From an uncultured delta proteobacterium (GTDB lineage Bacteria > Desulfobacterota > Desulfobulbia > Desulfobulbales > Desulfocapsaceae), in assembly GCA_903875445.1 (NCBI GenBank), contig CAIQWD010000114.1, positions 33,865 through 97,864 of the forward strand: a stretch of 64,000 nt of DNA. The letters are read 5' to 3'. The position numbers were made by a program, and so were the translations under genes. A model generated the notes under the pieces. That model was not told where the DNA came from. It saw nothing but the letters and a program-made list of their open reading frames with translations, and ran no database searches. Below are positions 25,493 through 36,100 of the stretch, in pieces; position 1 is the first letter of the stretch; every line of letters begins with the position of its first letter.

Positions 25493-28351
25493 ATGACCAT
25501 AACGATTGGCTTAAACTTTTTGGCTCGGTTTTGTTCGGCAGTATTCCTGTTTTGCATAGTACTGATATCTCATGCGTATGCGATCGATCTGTCAAACGCC
25601 GAGAAAGAATTCCTGAGCACAAAAGGCACGATTGTTTTTGTCAGCCAGACACACTATCCACCCTTTGAGTTCACCGATGAGCACCTGCAGCATGAAGGCA
25701 TGATGCTTGATATTATTCGTTGGATGGCCGTCGAAATGTCTTTCCATCCGGTGTTTCTGGATATGCCCTTCCTGCATGCGCAACAAGCCGTAATTTCCGG
25801 GCAGGCTGATATTATTACCAGCCTTTTTCCGAGTGAAAAGCGAAAAGAAACATTTGAGTTCACAGATACACTTTTTGATGTCCCGGCATCGATTTTTGTT
25901 AAAGCAGAACGGACCGATGTAAAAGATCTCAAGGACCTGAACGGCAAAACCATCGCTATTCAGAGGGGAGACTATGCCAAGGAATATCTGGAATCGCAAA
26001 AGATACATTTCAATACAGTGGATACAGAGGACTTTGCCGAGGCTATTGATCAGATAATTTCCGGCAAAGCCGATGCGGTCATCGGCGATGAACAAATCGT
26101 CCTCTATCATATTTTCAGTAACCGGCTAACGGATCAGGTTAAAAAAGTGCATGAACCGCTGTACATCGGCAAAAACTGTATGGCAGCGAATAAAGACAAG
26201 GCCATCCTCATCGATATTCTCAACAAAGGTATCCATGAGGCCAGGAAAACCGGGGTGTTGGATAAGATTAGCAAAAAATGGTTAGGAACAAATTTCGGCT
26301 ATCAAAAATCATTTTTGGAACGCCATTTCTGGCCGTTATCCGCTGCCGCCGGATGCCTGTTGCTGGTATCCATTGGTGTGTGGGTATGGAACGTCAGGCT
26401 GCGCATCCTGGTCCGTAAGAAAACAGAGGTTATTTTGCACCGAGAAACAGCCCTGCGGGAAAGCGAGAGAAATTTTCGCACCTTCTTTGATACAATGGAT
26501 GACATGCTCCTCGTGAGTGGCCCGGACGGCAAGATCTGCTATTCAAATTCCGCCGTATCAATAAAACTGGGCTACAAGCAGGCCGAACTTGAAAAGATGG
26601 ACATCGTTCACATGCATCCATCGGCGATGCGGGAGGAAGCCGAAGCGATTTATTCCGCCATATGCAAGGGGGAGATGAATGTCTGCCCTTTCCCGCTTGA
26701 AAGCAAAACAGGTACGCTTATCCCTGTGGAATCCAGGGAATGGCTTGGCCAATGGAACGGAACCGATTGCATTTTCTGCATTTCCAAGGACCTTTCCAAG
26801 GAACAAGAAGCTCTGCAGAAGTTTAATCGACTTTTTGATAACAACCCGGCGCCGATGTCGGTACTCAGTCTTCCCGATAAAAAATTCACCGATGTCAATA
26901 ACGCCTTTATTCATGCACTCGGCTTTTCCCGTGAAGAAATCCTTGGTAAGACGAGTGGCGAATTACGACTCTTTGTTGACATGGAAGTCCATCATCGATT
27001 TATTGAGCAATATCAGAAAGAAGGGAAGATAATCCAGTCCGAATGCAAAATTAGATGCAAAGATGGGGCGATTCTCGACGGGCTCTTTTCCGGAGAGGTC
27101 ATTGAAAGCCAGGGACAGCAGTTTTTTCTTGCCGTCATGGTCGATCAGACCGAACGTAAAAGTGCCGTGAATAAACTTCGCGAGAGCGAAGAACTGCATC
27201 GTCTCCTGGTCACCAACATCAATGAGGGATTCTTTATGACCGATGGTGAAGGATTTTTGACCTTCGGCAATGAGGCCTTGGCCAGGATCTATGGCTTTGA
27301 CACCCCAACTGAGTGTATCGGCAAGCAAATCTTCGACCTCGTGGCGCCACAGGCCAGAGAGACGGCCAGGCAAATTTTCTCCGAAGCGGTGGCAAGCGGC
27401 CAGGCTCCCGCCGGTTTCGAAATACCGACCTTAAGAAAAAACGGCGAAATAGTGCAGACCGAGGTCAAGCCAACGATTTTTTTTCAAAAGGATGGGGCGG
27501 TTATCATCCAGGGACTGCTGATTGATATCAGCGAACGCAGGAGGATTGAAGAGGAGCGCAGACAATGGGAACGGCAGGGGCAGCAAATCGAGAAAGCTGA
27601 GAGCCTAAATCGTATGGCCGGGGCTATTGCCCATCATTTCAACAACATGCTTGGGGCGATAATGGGGAATATTGAGTTGGCCGTTGCCGACTTACCCCGA
27701 GGATCAGATATCGCAGAATCCCTGACGGAAGCCATGAAGGCCTCTCATCGTGCGGCGGAGATGAGCAGTCTGATGCTTACCTATCTCGGACAAACAATTT
27801 CCCATCATGAGTCCCTGGATCTCACCGATATATGCCGTGGCTGCCTGCCGTTGTTCAGAACCGTATTGCAGAAAAATGTGGTTCTGGAGACGGACTTTTT
27901 ATCCTCCGGACCGGTCATCAATGCCAATGTCGGCCAGGTGCAACAATTGATCAGAAACCTGGTCGCAAATGCCTCCGAGTCTATTGAAAACACCGGAGGA
28001 ACCATTCACCTGACGGTCAGGACTGTTTCCGCACAAGACATCTCAATGACACATCGTTTCCCCATCGACGGGAACCCGCAGGACAATTACTATGCCTGCA
28101 TAGCAGTAAAAGACACCGGTGCCGGGATTACCGACAAGGAAATCGAGCAGATCTTCGACCCGTTTTTCTCGACCAAATTCACCGGGCGAGGTTTAGGTCT
28201 CTCTGTGGCACTCGGCATCGTGCGGGCACATAACGGCGTGATTACGGTGGAAAGCTCCTTAGGTCGGGGCAGTGTTTTTCGGGTCTTCCTCCCCTTGGCC
28301 CAGCAACCGGCCCCTCCCCGATCCGAGGAGCAATCGGTGCCAACCCTTTAA
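25493..28351 (+). CDS. Large sensor kinase: binding-protein domain, TM, three PAS, HATPase
   Basis: A 952-residue kinase. A signal-anchor is followed by a type-3 solute-binding domain (about 32-265; YPPFEFTDEH, ADIITSLFPSEKRKETFEFT), a membrane span near 285-305, three PAS domains (about 320-440, 440-560, 565-690), and a kinase core with H-box AIAHHFNNMLGAIMGN (His about 716), N-box NLVANASESI and DTGAGI/GRGLGLSVALG. No receiver domain is fused and no regulator gene is adjacent, so its partner is encoded elsewhere. The binding domain suggests sensing of an amino acid or similar solute in the periplasm. Confidence 0.9.
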   Translation: MTITIGLNFLARFCSAVFLFCIVLISHAYAIDLSNAEKEFLSTKGTIVFVSQTHYPPFEFTDEHLQHEGMMLDIIRWMAVEMSFHPVFLDMPFLHAQQAVISGQADIITSLFPSEKRKETFEFTDTLFDVPASIFVKAERTDVKDLKDLNGKTIAIQRGDYAKEYLESQKIHFNTVDTEDFAEAIDQIISGKADAVIGDEQIVLYHIFSNRLTDQVKKVHEPLYIGKNCMAANKDKAILIDILNKGIHEARKTGVLDKISKKWLGTNFGYQKSFLERHFWPLSAAAGCLLLVSIGVWVWNVRLRILVRKKTEVILHRETALRESERNFRTFFDTMDDMLLVSGPDGKICYSNSAVSIKLGYKQAELEKMDIVHMHPSAMREEAEAIYSAICKGEMNVCPFPLESKTGTLIPVESREWLGQWNGTDCIFCISKDLSKEQEALQKFNRLFDNNPAPMSVLSLPDKKFTDVNNAFIHALGFSREEILGKTSGELRLFVDMEVHHRFIEQYQKEGKIIQSECKIRCKDGAILDGLFSGEVIESQGQQFFLAVMVDQTERKSAVNKLRESEELHRLLVTNINEGFFMTDGEGFLTFGNEALARIYGFDTPTECIGKQIFDLVAPQARETARQIFSEAVASGQAPAGFEIPTLRKNGEIVQTEVKPTIFFQKDGAVIIQGLLIDISERRRIEEERRQWERQGQQIEKAESLNRMAGAIAHHFNNMLGAIMGNIELAVADLPRGSDIAESLTEAMKASHRAAEMSSLMLTYLGQTISHHESLDLTDICRGCLPLFRTVLQKNVVLETDFLSSGPVINANVGQVQQLIRNLVANASESIENTGGTIHLTVRTVSAQDISMTHRFPIDGNPQDNYYACIAVKDTGAGITDKEIEQIFDPFFSTKFTGRGLGLSVALGIVRAHNGVITVESSLGRGSVFRVFLPLAQQPAPPRSEEQSVPTL

Positions 28352-28423
28352 ACAAACCTTACCTGCGTGAAGATCTTCGCACGGCGATTAATCATGCATT
28401 GACAAACCAGTCTCAATGACCGG

Positions 28424-28900
28424 TTAAGGCAAATCAATGCCTTGTGGCCGGTACTGCATCTGTAACCCTTTAAGAAAATTGCGTAAAACCTGATCCTTAC
28501 AAGGCCGGTAGTGCTTATGGTCCAACCTGCGAAAGAATGCACTTACTTCATGCCGGCTCATTCGCAAACCAGCCAGATCCATGATTTTCACAATTTCCTC
28601 GCCTGTCAGGTTGAAGGCAATTTTCAACTTCCGCAGAACCATATTGTTGTTGAGGCGCTTTTCCGCATCTGCCTCCGGCCCTTCTTTTTTGCCCCTTTTC
28701 TCGCTTATCACAGCGTTGAGGAAAATTGCCAGCTGCCTATCGGTGCAATTCTGCCAGGTCGGATCGTCATCTTTTTTCAACCAATTGCAGACCTGCTCAC
28801 GGGTGAGGTGATAATCGGCAAGCCTGAAAAGGCTAATCATCTGCGCATCGTCCAGATCGAGGATATAACGGATACTCCGTAATATATCGTTATTATTCAA
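28424..28900 (-). CDS. DUF1456 (YehS-like) protein
   Basis: A 158-residue protein built of two similar halves (NDILRSIRYILDLDDAQMI... and NMVLRKLKIAFNLTGEEIVK...), the tandem layout of DUF1456/YehS. Each half ends in a segment with conserved Cys (QVCNWLKK, YRPCKDQ). Function is not established. Same strand as the flavodoxin-like gene, separated by a hairpin. Confidence 0.8.
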   Translation of the reverse strand: MNNNDILRSIRYILDLDDAQMISLFRLADYHLTREQVCNWLKKDDDPTWQNCTDRQLAIFLNAVISEKRGKKEGPEADAEKRLNNNMVLRKLKIAFNLTGEEIVKIMDLAGLRMSRHEVSAFFRRLDHKHYRPCKDQVLRNFLKGLQMQYRPQGIDLP

Positions 28901-28946
28901 AAAAATATTTCCTGTTGGAAGTGTTTTGCCTTGTGCGGTGGCGTCT

Positions 28947-28964
28947 CAATGGCCTGCGCCATTG
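28947..28964. repeat. Perfect hairpin between flavodoxin-like and DUF1456 genes
   Basis: CAATGGC (28947-28953), CTGC, GCCATTG (28958-28964). No T-run on either side; possible weak terminator or stabilising stem. Confidence 0.35.
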
Positions 28965-28981
28965 AAATGGTTTAGGAGAAA

Positions 28982-29545
28982 TTATTTCGAGACCGCTCCT
29001 AAATTCTGCCCGAAAGCATATGCTTTGGTTAAGGTCGCTTCCTGTGCAAGAATATCCTCTTTGCCCCGTGTTCCTGTTGCCTGGATTCGACCTGCCAGGG
29101 TGAATCCAAGGAAGGGATACACCTTTTCCTGGTAATCAAGGTACGGTTTAAACAAATCGGCATCCGGGTTGCCTTGTGTATAGACGAAGGCGATTTTTTT
29201 CGGTCCATTCAGGCGGCTTTCATATTTGGGGGTGAGCAGACGGCAGAGTCGGTCCATGAAGACCTTGGTGTTGCCGCTCACCTGCCAGGCATAGATGGGC
29301 GAGCCGAGAACCACGGCATCACTTTGCTGGATCGCATCGACGACCCGATCCATATCATCCCGCATGACACATTCGCCGGTCGCCCTGCAGGTACCACAAC
29401 CTTGGCAATACTTGATGGTAAGATCGGCGAGTTTTAAGAATTCAGTTGCGCCTCCCGCTTCGGTAGCCCCGGCAAGAACTTTTTTGAGCAGTTTCTCAGT
29501 ATTGCCATTTTTTCTCGGACTTCCGTCAATGCCGATGATCTTCAT
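28982..29545 (-). CDS. Flavodoxin-like NAD(P)H-dependent FMN reductase with a CxxCGxC motif
   Basis: A 187-residue flavoprotein of the NADPH-dependent FMN reductase/iron-sulfur flavoprotein group. Residues GIDGSPRKNGNTEKLL bind FMN phosphate and GSPIYAWQVSGNTKVFMDR is the second FMN contact. The CQGCGTCRATGECV segment at about 48-61 resembles the compact cysteine motif of iron-sulfur flavoproteins, so it may carry a [4Fe-4S] cluster and pass electrons in anaerobic metabolism. No partner gene is adjacent. Confidence 0.85.
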   Translation of the reverse strand: MKIIGIDGSPRKNGNTEKLLKKVLAGATEAGGATEFLKLADLTIKYCQGCGTCRATGECVMRDDMDRVVDAIQQSDAVVLGSPIYAWQVSGNTKVFMDRLCRLLTPKYESRLNGPKKIAFVYTQGNPDADLFKPYLDYQEKVYPFLGFTLAGRIQATGTRGKEDILAQEATLTKAYAFGQNLGAVSK

Positions 29546-29723
29546 TCCCTCTTCTCCTTTTTGGATATTTTTTTCTTAGATGGTGATAAACTCAAGACAG
29601 CTTTCTTTATGGTCGAAAAGAGTAATCATTGAATACTTACAGTCGATATCTTAACATCAAAAAGCGATGATCCATAAGTAGAAATTACGCAAATTCAGCA
29701 AACAGGAGGCCGAGATACACGCG

Positions 29724-30326
29724 ATGAAGACCACTATCCTGCAGTGTGTACCAGACAATCCCGACAGCACGAAATCCTATCTTTTTTATCTTCACGGCCT
29801 GATTATCGAAGAGGCGGGAATACGCCCCAAGAGCGAAGAACATGGATACTATGAATATCAGCTCATCCTGGAAGAGCTGGCCAAGGAAGGGTTCCTTGTC
29901 ATAAGTGAGGCCCGAGAGAAAGGCACCCAGATCCAGCCCTATGCCGAAAAGATTGTCTCCCAGATCACGACACTCCTGGAAAATGGGGTCCCGCCGGGGA
30001 ACATCACCGTGGTAGGGGCGTCGAAGGGCGGGGTTATAAGTGCCTATGCCTCCACCATGCTCAGACAAAAAGGGATCAACTTCGTGTTTCTCGCCGGCCT
30101 ATTTGAAAAATGTCTGACGGATGAAAACTTGAAGTTGTACGGCAAGGTTCTGTCGATCCATGACCGTACCGATAAGCTGTCAATTACTCCGGCACCCTAC
30201 TTTCAGCGATCGGCAGGACTTGGCAAATTCGCGGAAATCGTTCTTGATCTCGGAGTCGGCCACGGCCTCATTTATCGACCTTACCGGGAATGGATCGAGC
30301 CGCTTCTCGAATGGGTGAAAAAGTAG
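29724..30326 (+). CDS. Alpha/beta hydrolase
   Basis: A 200-residue serine hydrolase-fold protein: FYLHGLIIEE carries the HG oxyanion motif and VVGASKGGVIS the nucleophile elbow (Ser in GASKG). The DRTDKL segment and the late VGHGLIY (catalytic His) complete a triad. Short hydrolases like this act on esters or similar bonds; substrate unknown. Single gene. Confidence 0.75.
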   Translation: MKTTILQCVPDNPDSTKSYLFYLHGLIIEEAGIRPKSEEHGYYEYQLILEELAKEGFLVISEAREKGTQIQPYAEKIVSQITTLLENGVPPGNITVVGASKGGVISAYASTMLRQKGINFVFLAGLFEKCLTDENLKLYGKVLSIHDRTDKLSITPAPYFQRSAGLGKFAEIVLDLGVGHGLIYRPYREWIEPLLEWVKK

Positions 30327-30358
30327 CGAAACCCCATCCGAGAAGCCGCGGCACGATC

Positions 30359-30673
30359 CTACACCATGAACAGCCGCCGGAGGAGCACCACCACCACGAT
30401 CCCGGCCGCCATGGTGGCCAGGAGATTCCTGGTACGCACATATACCAGAAGACAGGCGGTCAGGCCGAGCATCCCGGGAAGGCCGGCATGGAGAGCACCG
30501 GGCAAGGTGAGGGAAACCAGCAAGGTCCCCGGCAGGCAGTCGAGGAAGCGGCGGCCGGGGCCGGACTTGGGCAGGCGATCGGCGAGGAGCAGCCCACCCA
30601 GGCGTAAGGCGTAGGTCAGGCCCGAGGCCAAGAGGATGGCGGTTACCGCGCCGGTGTGAAAAAGCTCGTTCAT
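30359..30673 (-). CDS. azlD: AzlD-type branched-chain amino-acid exporter subunit
   Basis: A 104-residue membrane protein with four spans, the small subunit of AzlCD exporters. It overlaps azlC by 4 bp. Together they export branched-chain amino acids or related compounds. Confidence 0.88.
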   Translation of the reverse strand: MNELFHTGAVTAILLASGLTYALRLGGLLLADRLPKSGPGRRFLDCLPGTLLVSLTLPGALHAGLPGMLGLTACLLVYVRTRNLLATMAAGIVVVVLLRRLFMV

Positions 30674-31461
30674 TGATCTTCCTCCCCGGTCATGGCCAAA
30701 AAGTCCGGTTTTGCGTTGGCGATGGAGATAGCTGGGGCTGCCTCGTCGATCATGTTTTGCGGCGAGGCTTTCGTCTTCCGCAGCATCTCGATGAGGCAGG
30801 CGGTGAGCGCCCCGCCGATGCCACCCAGGGCTATGTACAGCTTACCCGGCAACAGATGCTCCCCGACCACGGCGAGAAGGGCCGCCACCAGCCAGGGTAT
30901 CAGATCGCCCCTGCCCTGCCAGAGACTGAAGGACAGAGCCGAAAAAACCGCGACGAAGGCGAAATCGAGCCCCCAATTTTCGGGGGCGGGGATCCTGCCG
31001 CCGAGCAGGTTGCTGGCCACGGTGGAAAAAGTCCAGGCAACGAGAAGCAATATCCCGCCACCCACGAGAAAGGCGGGACTGGTCCCGCCGCTGCGATGAG
31101 CGGCGATGGTCACTGCCCAATTCTCGTCGGCTACCAGGTGCATGCCGAAGATCTTCTTCCACAGTGGCCGGCCATCGAAGACCGGCTGCAGGGAAGCACC
31201 GATCAGCAGATAACGCATATTGATGACCAGGACGGCGAGTCCGATGTCAAGCACCGGCAAGGGGGCGTGCCACATCTCGATCATCACCAGCTGCGCCGAA
31301 CCGGCAAACAGCAAGAGATCCATGGCCAGCATCTCCGCCCAGCTTACCCCCTGGTTGCCGCTGAGAATGCCGAACACCCCGCCGTAGGCCATGGCGCTGA
31401 TGGCGAGAGGAATATTGGCCCGCGCGCCACGATACCAAAGGCTTCTCCCGATATTTTTCAT
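30670..31461 (-). CDS. azlC: AzlC-type branched-chain amino-acid exporter subunit
   Basis: A 263-residue membrane protein with the AzlC layout; IPLAISAMAYGGVFGIL near the start and LVINMRYLLIGASL (conserved NxRY/H) are visible. The ATG at 31461 is preceded by AAAGGAGG, whereas the frame extends uninterrupted to 31653 through the divergent regulator's start, so the short form is chosen. The divergent MocR-type regulator and the palindromes between them point to ligand-controlled expression. Confidence 0.88.
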   Translation of the reverse strand: MKNIGRSLWYRGARANIPLAISAMAYGGVFGILSGNQGVSWAEMLAMDLLLFAGSAQLVMIEMWHAPLPVLDIGLAVLVINMRYLLIGASLQPVFDGRPLWKKIFGMHLVADENWAVTIAAHRSGGTSPAFLVGGGILLLVAWTFSTVASNLLGGRIPAPENWGLDFAFVAVFSALSFSLWQGRGDLIPWLVAALLAVVGEHLLPGKLYIALGGIGGALTACLIEMLRKTKASPQNMIDEAAPAISIANAKPDFLAMTGEEDQ

Positions 31462-31480
31462 AACAATCCTCCTTTCCTGA

Positions 31481-31504
31481 TGACATTGTCTGCAAACAAT
31501 GTCA
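31481..31504. promoter_or_regulatory. Perfect palindrome upstream of azlC (operator candidate)
   Basis: TGACATTGT (31481-31489), six bases, ACAATGTCA (31496-31504). It lies 20 bp upstream of the azlC ribosome site and shares ATTGT/ACAAT half-sites with the second palindrome at 31538-31554, as expected for a regulator serving both directions. Confidence 0.6.
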
Positions 31505-31537
31505 TAATCGAAAGAAATTGTACCAGTCAATAAGTAA

Positions 31538-31554
31538 ATTGTTATGATAACAAT
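31538..31554. promoter_or_regulatory. Palindrome overlapping the MocR gene start
   Basis: ATTGTTATGATAACAAT is a 17-bp perfect palindrome that contains the ATG at 31544. Binding here would block the regulator's own expression. There is no ribosome site before this ATG, so the mRNA may be leaderless or weakly translated. Confidence 0.5.
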
Positions 31555-32944
31555 ATTACGAAAACACATAGAGCGTAGTACCGGCCACAAATACCGGCAG
31601 ATAACTAGCGGCATCCAGGCGGCGCTCGCCGGCGGCGACCTGCACCCCGGCAATCGTCTTCCGCCCCAGCGAGAATTGGCCGATGCCCTGGGGGTGACCC
31701 TGGGAACGGTGACCAGGGCCTATCAGGAGCTCGACCGGCTCGGACTGGCCCGCGGCGAGATCGGTCGGGGCACCTATCTTATCCGGCCGAAGGAGACTGA
31801 ATTCTCCCTCCAGGTTCTGCATAACCGGGGGGACAGCGACGAGACCGGACTCATCCGCTTCGATTTGAATTACCCTGTGCCGGAGGGGGAGCCGGACCTG
31901 GCGGCGATGCTAACCGAACTCGGCCGCGAGCCGGCGATGGGCAGGATGCTCCGCTACCAGCCGACTGCCGGCCTCCCCGAGCACCGGCGTGCCGCCTGCC
32001 GCTGGCTCGAACATCAGGGCATGGCGACCTCCGCCGAACGGGTGGCGATCACCACCGGTGCCCAGCACGCCCTCTTTACCATCCTCACCTGCCGGATGTC
32101 TCCGGGCGAGGCCCTGGCGGTCGATCCTTATACCTATCCAGGGATCATCAACCTGGCGAGGATGCTCCACCTCCGTCTGGTAGCGATCGAGGGAGACGAC
32201 GAGGGGATGCGCCCCGATCTCCTGGAAAAAGCGGCAGTCACCCAACGACTGAAAGGTGTCTACCTCATCCCCACTCTCCACAACCCCACAACCCGAACAA
32301 TGACGGAGAACCGCCGGGGTGAGCTGGCCGAAGTCATCCGCCGTACCAACCTTTTTCTTGCCGAGGATGATGTCTACGGCGGCATGGAGGAGCAGAGCTT
32401 TCTGCCCATTTCCGTCCTCATTCCGGAACGCGGATTCTACGTCGCCAACCTGTCCAAGACCCTGGCCCCCGGACTGCGCGTCGGCTTTCTCGTGGTGCCG
32501 GAGGGCCGCATGGCAACGGTGGAGGAGGCGATGGCGGCCTCGATCTGGGTCAATCCGCCCCTGGTTGCGGAAATTGCCGGACGGTGGATCGATGACGGTA
32601 CGGCGCTTAAGGTTCTCACCGAAAAAAAACGGGCGGCTGTCCGGCGGATGGCCCTGTTTGCCCAGGTGTTGCAAAACCCACAACTCGTCTTCCGCCCGGG
32701 CAGCCTGCATGCCTGGCTGCGTCTGCCACCAGCCTGGACCGGCGAGACCTTCGCCCGCGAGGCCTTGCAACGCCGGGTTCTCGTCATTCCTTCCGTCAAT
32801 TTTGCAACCGGCGGCCACGGCGCAGAACAGGCAGTGCGCATCTGCATCGGACCGCCGAAGAACGAAGAGGAAATCGTCCTCGGCGCCTCGATCCTCGCAG
32901 CCATCCTCGCCGAGCCGCCGCGGCGCAACCCCCCGATCATGTGA
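31544..32944 (+). CDS. MocR-type regulator (GntR HTH fused to aminotransferase domain)
   Basis: A 466-residue regulator: GntR winged helix at 15-80 (NRLPPQRELADALGVTLGTV) joined to a fold-type I aminotransferase domain with the PLP-Lys in VANLSKTLAPGLR and the PTLHNPTTRTMT loop. MocR proteins use PLP or PLP-amino acid adducts as effector. It is divergent from azlCD and likely controls it. The start at 31544 is the only Met before the HTH. Confidence 0.88.
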   Translation: MITILRKHIERSTGHKYRQITSGIQAALAGGDLHPGNRLPPQRELADALGVTLGTVTRAYQELDRLGLARGEIGRGTYLIRPKETEFSLQVLHNRGDSDETGLIRFDLNYPVPEGEPDLAAMLTELGREPAMGRMLRYQPTAGLPEHRRAACRWLEHQGMATSAERVAITTGAQHALFTILTCRMSPGEALAVDPYTYPGIINLARMLHLRLVAIEGDDEGMRPDLLEKAAVTQRLKGVYLIPTLHNPTTRTMTENRRGELAEVIRRTNLFLAEDDVYGGMEEQSFLPISVLIPERGFYVANLSKTLAPGLRVGFLVVPEGRMATVEEAMAASIWVNPPLVAEIAGRWIDDGTALKVLTEKKRAAVRRMALFAQVLQNPQLVFRPGSLHAWLRLPPAWTGETFAREALQRRVLVIPSVNFATGGHGAEQAVRICIGPPKNEEEIVLGASILAAILAEPPRRNPPIM

Positions 32945-33127
32945 AAGTGATGACAAAAGAAAAAAGTAGAGAATCTGTTATTTTTTTCAATTCACATGGT
33001 AATATTGAATGGTAGTTTACAGCGCCCAAGATCAGATGGCTCGTGGTTGGCTTGGCCTTCTCAACTGCACCAATTATTCTCGATCACCGGAAAAAGAATA
33101 TCCTCCCGCACCTGCCGATAATTCATA

Positions 33128-36100
33128 ATGTTTCAGTTGCTAAAAAAAAGTAAGCCGGGTGACCCTTCCAGGGAACCACGAAACGGCAATAATAACGGTA
33201 CGATCAAACCCGTGTTTTTCGACCCGGCCCACAAGCGATGGCCACGTCTGCGGCTGTCGATGATGCTCGTCGGTCTTAGTCTCACCCTGTTATTGGCGGG
33301 ACTCATTCTGAGCATTATGGCCAGCCCGGTGCTGCCGCCGGTCAATCTGCCGGGTGTCAGTTTCTTGGCGAAAGGTGCGCATGCCATTCCTCCGGTTCCT
33401 CCCCTGTCCTTTGAACCTACGCTTTCGCACCGCGAAAGTGTCTTACGTAAAGCCAAGGCCAAGCTAACGCGGGAGCGTGAGCGCAATCAGGAGCAACTCC
33501 TGCATGCACAAACACATAAGTTGAGCCGTGGTCCGGACCGACGATCGCTTGCCGTCGGCTTCTTCGTCAACTGGGATGATGCGAGCACGAGTTCGCTCAA
33601 GCAAAACCTGGCGAACTTGGATATGGTGATTGCCGAATGGTTGCATCTCGATAATGTAGACGGGACACTCCGGGAGGATAATCCCAGCCGCCAGACCCAG
33701 GTAACCGAGTATATCCGCAGCCGCCGTCCGGAGTTGCCCATCGTGCCTTTGATAAACAACTGGAACGGTCACGAGTGGGAAGGTGAGAAGCTTGGGCGCA
33801 TGCTGACGAACCCGGCGGCGCGGGCGCATCTGATCGAACAACTGGCGGCCTATGCGGAAAGTCACCGCTTCGCCGGCGTCAGCATCGATTTTGAAAACAT
33901 CCCGGTCAAGGCTCAACCACATTTCCAGAGTTTTATCGCTGAGTTGTGCACAGCACTGCATCCGAAAAACCTGCGAGTGTCGGTAAATGTGCCTGTGAAT
34001 GATCCGGCCTTCGGGTATCGCAATCTGGCTCGTAACGCCGATGAACTGATCTTGATGGCCTACGACGAGCACTGGTCGACCGGTACCGCCGGCCCGATCG
34101 CCAGCCTGTCCTGGTTTGCTCAGATGCTGAACCTGCGCCAGCGCGATGTCCCCGCAGAGAAGATGATTGTTGCGCTGGGTAGCTACGCCTATGACTGGGA
34201 AAAGGGCAACCCCGCCGAGGAGCGGACCTTTGAGGAGGCGGTGCTCACCGCCAAGGAATCGGAAGGCAACGTCCTTTTGGACCCAACCTCCCTTAACCCC
34301 CACTTCGACTACGCCGACGACAACAACAAGATCCACCAGGTGTGGATGCTTGACGCCGTGACTGTGTTCAATCAGCTGGCGGTGATTCGCCCAATTCAGC
34401 CGCACGGCATCGCTCTGTGGCGACTGGGCAGCGAGGACCCGGCGCTCTGGCAGGTGTTCGGCAAAGAGGGCCTTCTTGATGCGGCGCGAGCAACCCAGCT
34501 CTGCGAAATTAATTTCGGCTATGGCCTCGATTATGAAGGCAAGGGAGAAATTCTCGAGATCACCGCCCGACCACATACTGGGCAGCGGGAAATCAACTTT
34601 GACCCGAAGCGCGGCTTGATCACGGCTGAACATTATACGGAGTTTCCCTCGCCCTACGTGATCACCCGCCACGGCGGTGCCAACCGAAAGGTGGCCCTAA
34701 CCTTTGATGATGGCCCCGACCCTCGCTATACCCCCCAGATTCTCGATGCCCTGCGCGTGGCAGGTGTGTCGGCAACTTTCTTCGTGATCGGCGTCAACGG
34801 GGAACTGAACCCGAGACTATTGCGCCGCGAGGTGGCCGAAGGCCACGAGATCGGCAATCATACCTTCACCCACCCCAATATTGCGACCATCACGCCCAAG
34901 CAGTTCCAGCTTGAACTGTCTGCCACCCAGCATCTGCTGGCCAGCGCGGTGGGTCGTCATTCCTTGTTATTCCGGCCGCCCTATGCGGTGGATGCCGAGC
35001 CGGAAACCATCGACCAGGTACGTCCCCTCGAAATTGCAGCAGATCGGGGGTATCTGGTAGTGGGGATGCAGATTGATCCGGACGATTGGGAACGCCCGGG
35101 AGTTGACGAGATCGTGCGACGCACGGTTGAACAGGCGGAGGGCGGCGAAGGCAACGTTATCTTGCTGCACGATTCGGGCGGCGACCGCAGTCAAACCGTT
35201 CAGGCCATCCCCAAAATCGTCGAGGCATTGCGCACCCGCGGTTTCCAGTTTGTCAACCTCTCCGATCTCCTGGGGCGCAGCCGCGATCAAGTGATGCCGC
35301 CGGTACCGCCCGAAAGTCTGTGGCAGACTTGGCTGGACAGAGCGGCTTTCGCGGTGGTCAACTGGTCGATCACGATGATTCACTGGCTGTTCCTGCTTGG
35401 CATCGTACTCGGTACCAGTCGCTTATTGATAATCGGCATACTCGCCCTTTTCCAGCGCTTAAGGAGACGTCGCACCGTCTTTGATCCTGCATTTTCCCCA
35501 ACGGTAGCAGTGGTGGTGCCGGCTTTCAACGAGGAGAGGGTCATTCTCCGGACTATAGCCTCCCTGCTGGCCTCCGATCACCCGGCCTCCTTTGAAATCA
35601 TTGTGGTCGATGACGGCTCCACTGATGCTACCTATCAGGTGTCGCGCGACACCTTTGCCGGGGATCCGCGGGTACGCGTTTTCACCAAAACCAACGAAGG
35701 CAAATCGTCGGCGCTCAACTTCGGTGTGGCGCAAACAGAAGCGGAGATTGTGGTGGCCCTGGACGCCGACACGGTGTTTACCCGCGATACCATTCTCAAA
35801 CTGGTCCGCCATTTCGCCGATCCGCGGGTCGGGGCGGTGGCGGGCAATGCCAAGGTCGGCAACCGGATCAACCTGCTCACACGCTGGCAGGCTCTGGAGT
35901 ATATCACCAGCCAAAACCTTGACAGGCGTGCCTTCGACGCTCTGAACTGCATTACGGTCGTGCCCGGTGCGGTGGGGGCCTGGCGGCGCGAACTGATCGA
36001 GCAGACGGGTGGTTTTACGCACTTCACCCTGGCGGAGGATGCCGACTTGACTCTTGAGATCCGCAAACTTGGTTACGCCATTGTCTACGAGGACGGGGCA

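Noticed and set aside
31910..32956. Long open frame (348 codons) on the minus strand
   Set aside because: Lies antisense within the MocR gene, which has clear domains and motifs; a GC-driven shadow.
33037..33051. Sigma-54-like sequence TGGCTCGTGGTTGGC upstream of the trifunctional synthase
   Set aside because: GG and GC are in register, but the -24 box has a mismatch and the -12 box reads TGGC instead of TTGC; too weak to call without start-site data.
33464..34672. 402-codon minus-strand frame
   Set aside because: Antisense to the GH18-like domain of the trifunctional synthase; no family features.
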